Shown piece by piece: positions 58,584 through 64,000 of a stretch of 64,000 nucleotides of DNA. Location: positions 186,001 to 250,000 of the forward strand of contig NZ_OZ007001.1 in the NCBI RefSeq assembly GCF_963931295.1, in the 5' to 3' direction. Numbering within the stretch: position 1 is the first letter of the stretch; each line of letters begins with the position of its first letter. The stretch is from an uncultured Mailhella sp. GTDB lineage: Bacteria; Desulfobacterota; Desulfovibrionia; Desulfovibrionales; Desulfovibrionaceae. The position numbers and the translations under genes are program-made. Under the pieces are notes generated by a model that was not told the DNA's origin, made no database searches, and saw only the letters and a list, made by a program, of their open reading frames with translations.

Positions 58584-59522
58584 CTATTCTGCCTTTCTTG
58601 AGGAGAGGTGTTTTTGAATTTTCTCTATGAATTGCCGCATGGCGTCGGAGGGGCGTTTTGCGTAAACGATGCCGTAGGGCATGTGATAGTTCCAGGCGAC
58701 GGGCAGGGTTTTCATGGCGGGGTGGACGCCCTTCCAGATATCCAGCGTTTCCATGAGGCATCCGCGCTGTTCGCACTCATTGAATATGCCGACGTCGTAG
58801 AAATGCGGCGCATCGATGAGTGCTATATCTGGGTGATTTCTTTCAATATCGTCGCGCATGCTATTCAGCACGAGGGATTCTCCGCGGCGGACGAGGATAA
58901 GCGTTTCTCCGCTGAGGTCGTTCCAGGTCAGGGCGCATTTTTCTGCCAGCCGATGATTTTTCGGCACGGCGATGCAGCAGTTCACCGGCTCCAGCAGGAG
59001 CATGTTGTATCGCTGCTTCCAGGTGAGCGAGTCGCAGGGGCCGACGAAGCAGTCGATGTCTCTGCCCAGGGAGTCCAGCATAAGTTCCATGCTGTTCGGG
59101 CTGTCGTCGAACGGAACGATCTGCACGGAAAAGGCAATTTCGCCGTCATCAATTTCCGACCACAGATCCACCAGCGTTCTGCATGGGCGCAGTATCGACG
59201 TGCCCACGCGAACCGTCTGTCGGGCGTCGCCGGCAATGCGACGGGCACGGGCCATAGCCTGTTCCGACAACCTGATAATATTTTTGGCGTCCGTGTATAT
59301 GGAGCGTCCTGCCGGGGTCAGGCGCACGCCCTGGTTGGTGCGCTCAAGCAACGCGACTCCGACTTCCGACTCCAGTTTGTTGATCTGATTCATGACGGAA
59401 GCAGGCGTCGTGTACAACGTTCTGGACGCCTTCAGAAAGCTCCCCTGCTCCGCCGCCGCAATAAACGTGGTCAGTTCCCGACTATACACAGCGACCTCGT
59501 TTTCAGATTTTCTAAAAACCAT
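58584..59522 (-). CDS. LysR-family transcriptional regulator
   Basis: 312 residues. N-terminal winged helix-turn-helix (about 15-72): LTTFIAAAEQGSFLKASRTL and PASVMNQINKLESEVGVALLERTNQGVRLTPAGR in parts, then the linker helix and a periplasmic-binding-protein-like effector domain (about 100-305). Divergent from the aldo/keto reductase gene with 75 bases between starts, the usual arrangement for a LysR regulator controlling the neighbouring operon. Effector unknown. Confidence 0.92.
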   Translation of the reverse strand: MVFRKSENEVAVYSRELTTFIAAAEQGSFLKASRTLYTTPASVMNQINKLESEVGVALLERTNQGVRLTPAGRSIYTDAKNIIRLSEQAMARARRIAGDARQTVRVGTSILRPCRTLVDLWSEIDDGEIAFSVQIVPFDDSPNSMELMLDSLGRDIDCFVGPCDSLTWKQRYNMLLLEPVNCCIAVPKNHRLAEKCALTWNDLSGETLILVRRGESLVLNSMRDDIERNHPDIALIDAPHFYDVGIFNECEQRGCLMETLDIWKGVHPAMKTLPVAWNYHMPYGIVYAKRPSDAMRQFIEKIQKHLSSRKAE

Positions 59523-59597
59523 TTTAATATTTTGGTATCTTCTCTGTCAATTTTTTCTCCGCTACAACAGCATCATAACACCAGGCGGAGGAAAAGC

Positions 59598-60395
59598 ATG
59601 AAAACAACCATTCTGAACAACGGCGTGTCCATGCCCGTTGTCGGCTACGGCACGTATCAAACGCCGCCGCGCCTGACGGAAGCATGCGTGGCCGCCGCGC
59701 TTTCCGCGGGATACCTTTCCATAGACACGGCGCAATGCTACGGCAACGAACGGGAAGTCGGTCTTGCCTGCCGGCGATCCGGAATTGCGCGCGAGCGGCT
59801 GTTCATCACCACCAAGCTGTGGGGCTGCCGCGGCTATTCGGACACGCTCCGCTCCATCGACGCCTCTCTGAACGCCCTGGATCTCGGCTATATTGATCTT
59901 CTGCTGATTCACGAGCCCTCGGGAGACACGCACGAAATTTATCGCGCCATGGAAACCGCCTATGGAAAAGGTCTGCTTCGAGCCATCGGCGTTTCCAACT
60001 TTCTGGAAGAGCGCTATTTGGATCTGACGCGTCACTGCACGGTGATTCCGGCCGTCAATCAGGTGGAAACCCACGTTTTCCGCCAGCAGAAGAAGCTCCG
60101 GGAGCTGGAACAGCAACTGGGCACTATCCATGAAAGCTGGTCGCCGCTGGCCTGCGGGCGTCACGGCATACATCAGCAGCCCGAGCTGCTCGACATGGCC
60201 GCGCGATATGAGAAAACCGTTGCACAGATTGCGCTGCGCTTTCTCACGCAGCAGGGAATCGTGGTCATTCCCAAGAGCACCGATCCGCGGCACATGCGGG
60301 AAAATCTGGATTCCCTGAACTTTGATATGAGCACGGAAGACATGCAGACCATCGAAGGACTCGACGAAGGTCGGAGTCTGTTCGGCTGGTGGTAG
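59598..60395 (+). CDS. Aldo/keto reductase
   Basis: NADPH-dependent carbonyl reductase of the small bacterial type (265 residues). ATG 59598 with GGAGG upstream; an open frame continues upstream through the LysR gene but is a shadow. Catalytic tetrad visible: Asp and Tyr in SIDTAQCYGNE, Lys in TTKLWG, His in LLIHEPSGD. Also IGVSNFLEERY, and VVIPKSTDPRHMREN for the cofactor phosphate. First of three co-directional oxidoreductase genes. Confidence 0.92.
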   Translation: MKTTILNNGVSMPVVGYGTYQTPPRLTEACVAAALSAGYLSIDTAQCYGNEREVGLACRRSGIARERLFITTKLWGCRGYSDTLRSIDASLNALDLGYIDLLLIHEPSGDTHEIYRAMETAYGKGLLRAIGVSNFLEERYLDLTRHCTVIPAVNQVETHVFRQQKKLRELEQQLGTIHESWSPLACGRHGIHQQPELLDMAARYEKTVAQIALRFLTQQGIVVIPKSTDPRHMRENLDSLNFDMSTEDMQTIEGLDEGRSLFGWW

Positions 60396-60406
60396 GAGAA
60401 GAAGTC

Positions 60407-60916
60407 ATGCCCAAAAACATTCTGATTTTAAACGGCGCGGCCAGAAAAAACGGACGCACAGCCGGACTGATTCAAGCCTTTGCGGAAGGCGCACGCCGCG
60501 CAGGACACCGGGTTCGCGAGTTTTATCTGACCGACATGAACATACACGGATGCCTGGGATGTCTGCACGCAGGACGGAACGCCCACAATCCCTGCGTGCA
60601 GAAAGACGACATGGAACAGATTTACGCCGCGTTTGCGGAATGCCATGTGGTGGCGTTTGCATCTCCCGTGTATTTCTGGACGGTGACCGGACCGCTGAAG
60701 ACGGCGGCGGATCGCCTGTATGCGGAACTGGAATGTCTGGGATACGCGGGTTTTGCGCGGGAAAGCGTGCTGCTCATGACGGCCGGAGGTTCGGACTATT
60801 CGCAGGCGGTCACATGGTACCGCACCTATGAGCGGAATCTGGGCTGGAAGAACCGGGGCGAAATTCTGGGAAGCGGAAAAACGGACGCCGCCCGACGGCT
60901 CGGCGCTTCCCTCTAA
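60407..60916 (+). CDS. NADPH-dependent FMN reductase / flavodoxin-fold protein
   Basis: 169 residues from ATG 60407 (GGAGAAGAA upstream; a GTG at 60389 overlaps the previous gene). Flavodoxin-like fold with the FMN phosphate loop NGAARKNGRTAGLIQAF, the cysteine motif GCLGCLHAG..NPCVQKDDM, and the flavin segment SPVYFWTVTGPLKTAADRLY (in parts). Resembles the iron-sulfur-flavoprotein/NADPH-FMN reductase group; only three cysteines are near, so a [4Fe-4S] cluster is uncertain. Confidence 0.87.
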   Translation: MPKNILILNGAARKNGRTAGLIQAFAEGARRAGHRVREFYLTDMNIHGCLGCLHAGRNAHNPCVQKDDMEQIYAAFAECHVVAFASPVYFWTVTGPLKTAADRLYAELECLGYAGFARESVLLMTAGGSDYSQAVTWYRTYERNLGWKNRGEILGSGKTDAARRLGASL

Positions 60917-60938
60917 GCTTCAAAAAAAGGAACATCAC

Positions 60939-61589
60939 ATGAAAAAGACACTGCTTGTGGTAGGTGCAGGCAAGGGGCTGGGCAACGCCGTTGCCCGGAT
61001 GTTTGCGGAACACGATTTTCGCGTGGTACTGATGTGCCGCAACGCGGAACGTCTGATCGAATACCGGAACGCTTTGCGCGCGCAAGGCATGGACGTGGAA
61101 ACGCAGGTCGCCGACGCCGCGGATCAAAGCGCTCTTGCCGCGTCTCTGCGGGAAGCCGTGCAGCGGTACGGCGTGCCGGACGTTCTGTTCTATAACGTCG
61201 GCACGACGACGGCAGACGCCGACCTTGCCGAGAACATGAACGCGGAAATCATGCGGCAGCGCTATGCCGGCGACGTGCTCGGCGCATACACCTGCATTCA
61301 GGAAATGAACTGCGAGGCCTTCCGCCAAAAGCAGGGAGCCGTTCTCATTACCGGCGGCGGCTTGTCGCTGTATCCCAGCGCGGATTATCTCCCCCTTTCC
61401 ATGGACAAGGCCGCACTGCGCGCCATGGTGCTGGCACTGCATCCGGTCCTGAAGGAACAGGGAATCTACCTCGGTTCCGTTCAGGTCTGCGGCTTGATCG
61501 GTGGATCCGAAAAATACATGCCGAACAACATCGCCGAACTGTTCTGGAACCTCTATCAGGGCCGCTCGGAAATCGAAATCGTGTACTGA
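60939..61589 (+). CDS. Short-chain dehydrogenase-like protein lacking the catalytic Tyr
   Basis: 216 residues from ATG 60939. Nucleotide loop VVGAGKGLGNAVA (GxxxGxG) and RNAERL fit an NADP-type SDR; NVG replaces NNAG. The usual YxxxK reads LSMDK: Lys157 is present but the Tyr position (153) is Leu, with Tyr150 three residues earlier. Either a shifted active site or a non-classical enzyme. Third gene of the LysR-linked group, followed immediately by two hairpin elements. Confidence 0.82.
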   Translation: MKKTLLVVGAGKGLGNAVARMFAEHDFRVVLMCRNAERLIEYRNALRAQGMDVETQVADAADQSALAASLREAVQRYGVPDVLFYNVGTTTADADLAENMNAEIMRQRYAGDVLGAYTCIQEMNCEAFRQKQGAVLITGGGLSLYPSADYLPLSMDKAALRAMVLALHPVLKEQGIYLGSVQVCGLIGGSEKYMPNNIAELFWNLYQGRSEIEIVY

Positions 61590-61760
61590 TGAAGAGAGAA
61601 AGAGATGGCGGGGAAAGGGGAAAACCCTTTTGAAAAAGGGCTTTTCCCCTTTCCCCGCACCCCTATCCCCTTTCCTAAAACTTTTATTATTTTCAGGCTG
61701 ATCTCTCTCTTTTCAAGGGCGCACAGCGAAACATTCTTCAACCGTGCCGCCCTCTTTGGA
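61590..61760 (+). repeat. Post-stop hairpin element, copy 6, with tail module
   Basis: Starts one base after the stop. Hairpin 61608-61658, arms GCGGGGAAAGGGGAAAA / TTTTCCCCTTTCCCCGC. The tail terminator shows GGGCG/CGCCC where the other copies have GGGCA/TGCCC. Confidence 0.88.
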
Positions 61761-61774
61761 AAATGAAAAGGAAA

Positions 61775-62400
61775 AAAAGGAAGAGAGCTTGCGGGGGAAG
61801 AAGAAAACCCTTTTGTAAAAGGGCTTTTCTCCTTCCCCCGCGCCCCCATCCTCTTTCCTAAAACTTTTATTATTTCAGGCTGACTCTCTGTTTTCAAGGG
61901 CACACGGCGAAGCTTTCTTCACTGTGCTGCCCTTTTTTGTGCCTGAGCGGCGCACACGTTACCGCTGAGCGCAAACTCTCTCCCAATGCTTCAACAGCCG
62001 TCATCGAAGTTTGTCGTCGGCCGCAGTTCCTGATGTCGCCCGGAGACCCATGAGCGTTGAGAAGCAGCCTTCCGGTCTGCTTTTGCAGCCCGGCCTCGGT
62101 GATCCCTCCAAAATATCCGGAAATCTCTTCCTTACTCACGACTGTCCGACTTTTGTCGGACAGGAGTCGGCCACCGCAGGTGGGCGCGACAGCGCACACC
62201 TGCACTGCGTCCGCAGACCGAACAACGCCCGCAGCCTCGCAACCGCTGCCGTTTCCCCTCTCCCGCGAGTCTTCGGCAACGCGCCCTGCTCCCGCGCTCC
62301 CGCCCCGCCGAACGGCAACGCCTTCGGCGGAATCAGGGGGGCCCGGGGGGAATTATTTCCCCCGGCGGGGTCCGGGGCAGAGCCCCGAGTGCTCTTGCCT
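61775..62400 (+). repeat. Composite repeat block, copy B
   Basis: Same order as the block at 57.9 kb: hairpin element copy 7 (61791-61841, arms GCGGGGGAAGAAGAAAA / TTTTCTCCTTCCCCCGC), tail module, 294-bp-unit fragment, two-hairpin module (62139-62169 and 62176-62203), nested hairpin 62305-62330, G-run/AATTATTT end. Lies between convergent genes. Confidence 0.88.
61898..61938 (+). terminator. Terminator within the repeat tail module, copy B
   Basis: GGGCACAC..GAAG / CTTC..GTGCTGCCC followed by TTTTTT. Confidence 0.7.
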
Positions 62401-62472
62401 GGTCTCCCTTCCACTCAATCCCGGGGCAGCGCCCCGCTGCTCTGGCCTGTCCTTCTTCCTCTTTAAACGCCA

Positions 62473-62500
62473 AGGGGCGACCCCGTGAAGGAGTCGCCCC
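62473..62500 (-). terminator. Possible terminator after the TRAP genes
   Basis: GGGGCGAC / GTCGCCCC stem, about 11-base loop, 25 bases beyond the dctM stop; the - strand continues TTGGCGTTTAAAG, a weak T tail. Confidence 0.5.
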
Positions 62501-62524
62501 GAGAGTTCATCCAAGGTCAGGCCG

Positions 62525-63805
62525 TCAGATAAGCCAGCCCATGGGGATAAGGGACAGCTTGGGGAAGACCGTAAGCAGGAGGAGCATGACGACTTCCACA
62601 AACAGGAAGGGGAGCAGGTTCTTGACCAGGGCCGGCAGCTTGAGGTTGCCGATGCCGCACACCACATAGAGAACCGTGCCGACGGGGGGCGTGATGACGC
62701 CGATGCCGAGGTTCAGGATGAAGATGAGGCCGAAGTGGTAAGGATCGATACCGGCGTCCAGGATCAGCGGATAGAACACAGGCGCGAAGATGAGGACGTT
62801 GGGGGTAAGGTCCATGACCATGCCGATCAGGAACAGGAACACGTTGATGAGCAGCAGCAGGATGATCGGGGAATCCTTGAACGGAGCGAACAGGGAGATG
62901 ATCTGCTGCGGGATGTCGGCGAGGGTGATGAAGTAGCCGATGGCGGTAGCGGTGGCCACGATCATCATAACGGCGGCGGTGGTACGGGCGGAAGAGGCGC
63001 TGACCTTGAGCAGGTCCTTGAGGCCGATTTCACGGTACCAGAGCAGGCACACCAGGATGGCGTACACAGCGGCGAAGGCGCCGCCTTCGGTGGGGGTGAA
63101 CACGCCGAAGCGGATGCCGCCGAGCAGGAGCACGGGCATCATGAAGGCGGGGGTGGCGTCGATAAGAATCTTCTTCTTCTCTTCGCGGGTGAACTTGATG
63201 GTTTCATGGTAGCCGTCGAGGCGAACGATGAAGAACCACATGATCATCAGGGCGAGGCCGATGAAGAGACCGGGGAAAAGACCGATCATGAACAGCTTGG
63301 TGATGGACAGGCCGCTCACGCAGGAGCCGAGGATGATGAAGTTGGTGCTGGGCGGGATGATGGGGCCGAGGATGGCGCCCGAAGAGATGATGGCGCCCGC
63401 GCGGCCGGGACGATAGCCGACCTGCTTCATCATGGGCAGCAGCAGGCCGCCGAGGGCGGCGGCTTCGCCGACGGAGCTACCCATGAGGCCTGCGAAGATG
63501 ACAGAAGCCACGATGGCGGCGTAGCCGAGGCCGCCGCGCACGCCGCCGATGAGAAGCTGGGCGAACTGCACGACGCGTTTCGACAGGCCGCCGGCAGCCA
63601 TGATTTCACCGGCGAAAACGAAGAAGGGAATGGCCATCAGCGGATAGTTGTTGGCGCCGTCGAGCATGCAGGAAGCGATGGTCATGGGGTCCCACATGTC
63701 GGCGTGGAACATGAGGACCATGGCGCAGAGCACGAGCACCATGGCGATCGGAATGCCGAAGCACAGGAAAACGAAGAGAGATCCAAGAAAAAGAAAAAGT
63801 TCCAT
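62525..63805 (-). CDS. dctM: TRAP transporter large permease DctM
   Basis: Large membrane subunit of a tripartite ATP-independent periplasmic transporter, a sodium- or proton-driven importer of organic acids or similar compounds. 426 residues, about 12 helices. Motifs: FLCFGIPIAMVL, GLMGSSVGEAAALGGLLLPMM (in parts), PPSTNFIILGS, GVFTPTEGGAFAAVYA and PPVGTVLYVVCGI. ATG 63805 follows the dctQ stop by 14 bases. Substrate would be set by the binding protein, which is outside the window. Confidence 0.95.
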   Translation of the reverse strand: MELFLFLGSLFVFLCFGIPIAMVLVLCAMVLMFHADMWDPMTIASCMLDGANNYPLMAIPFFVFAGEIMAAGGLSKRVVQFAQLLIGGVRGGLGYAAIVASVIFAGLMGSSVGEAAALGGLLLPMMKQVGYRPGRAGAIISSGAILGPIIPPSTNFIILGSCVSGLSITKLFMIGLFPGLFIGLALMIMWFFIVRLDGYHETIKFTREEKKKILIDATPAFMMPVLLLGGIRFGVFTPTEGGAFAAVYAILVCLLWYREIGLKDLLKVSASSARTTAAVMMIVATATAIGYFITLADIPQQIISLFAPFKDSPIILLLLINVFLFLIGMVMDLTPNVLIFAPVFYPLILDAGIDPYHFGLIFILNLGIGVITPPVGTVLYVVCGIGNLKLPALVKNLLPFLFVEVVMLLLLTVFPKLSLIPMGWLI

Positions 63806-63819
63806 ACTCTCTCCTCTTA

Positions 63820-64000
63820 TTAGTGCTGAAGCTCGGACAGATCCATACCCTCGCTCTTCTTGAATTCAGAGGCGGGGGTGCGGATGACGGTGATGAGATC
63901 GCGCAGCTGCAGAACGATGGCTGCGGCGGCCATGATGGGAAGCGTGGAGTTGATGATGGACATATTGACGTACGTGGCGATGGCGTAGGTGTCAAGGGTC
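63820..64000 (-). CDS. dctQ: TRAP transporter small permease DctQ, C-terminal part
   Basis: The last 59 residues are visible; the 5' part lies beyond the window end. One complete helix (MSIINSTLPIMAAAAIVLQL) and a polar tail ending MDLSELQH, then two consecutive TAA codons. Position directly before dctM and topology support DctQ. Confidence 0.82.
   Translation of the reverse strand, partial: TLDTYAIATYVNMSIINSTLPIMAAAAIVLQLRDLITVIRTPASEFKKSEGMDLSELQH

Overview
The window is a high-G+C, gene-dense piece of bacterial chromosome. Gene content and order (a compact division/cell-wall cluster without ddl between murB and ftsQ, an Lpt export pair, TRAP and polar amino-acid ABC transporters, and a membrane hydrogenase-like complex) suggest a Desulfovibrionaceae-type anaerobe, possibly a Bilophila/Mailhella-like gut lineage. 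That placement is inference from protein resemblance; no rRNA gene is present.

Layout. 1-11.8 kb: the dcw cluster murF(partial)-mraY-murD-ftsW-murG-murC-murB-ftsQ-ftsA-ftsZ, all on +, mostly with overlapping stop/start codons and closed by a clear terminator. 12.4 kb: an exported rhodanese. 13.0-13.9 kb: a tandem array of a 294-bp repeat. 14.0-21.4 kb: six genes for a complex I-like/group 4 hydrogenase-like membrane complex (hyfB, C, E, F, G and a fused ferredoxin-NuoB subunit); its large subunit lacks all four Ni-Fe cysteines. 22.3-28.6 kb: glycerophosphodiester phosphodiesterase, an RhtA-like exporter and a CDF metal exporter (both on -), a YdfG-like dehydrogenase and a YbgC thioesterase. 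29.3-32.4 kb: a four-gene polar amino-acid ABC importer. 32.7-35.9 kb: lepA, a GNAT acetyltransferase and a small secreted repeat protein. 36.4-40.3 kb (-): lptG, lptF, a small coupled gene and a UPF0173 hydrolase. 40.5 kb: an unknown exported protein. 41.7-50.6 kb: rpsB-tsf, a terminator, then a glycosyltransferase and pyrH-frr-uppS-cdsA-dxr-rseP-tsaB (translation, isoprenoid carrier, phospholipid and envelope stress functions). 51.9-56.8 kb: a macA-macB-tolC-type tripartite exporter. 56.9 kb: an unknown membrane protein. 58.6-61.6 kb: a LysR regulator divergent from three oxidoreductase genes. 62.5-64 kb (-): TRAP transporter dctM and the end of dctQ.

The spacers carry an unusually rich set of dispersed repeats: (i) a 294-bp unit in tandem at 13 kb and 51 kb and singly at 36 kb; (ii) a hairpin element of about 100 bp, seven copies, usually starting 1-3 bases after a stop codon; (iii) a two-hairpin module (four copies); and (iv) a small nested hairpin next to G-runs (nine copies). 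In several of these the two arms of a stem differ between copies in a matched, pair-preserving way. This is the signature of a selected folded RNA or single-stranded DNA, and it is the most interesting unexplained signal in the window. No transposase, integrase, CRISPR array, tRNA or rRNA gene was recognised.
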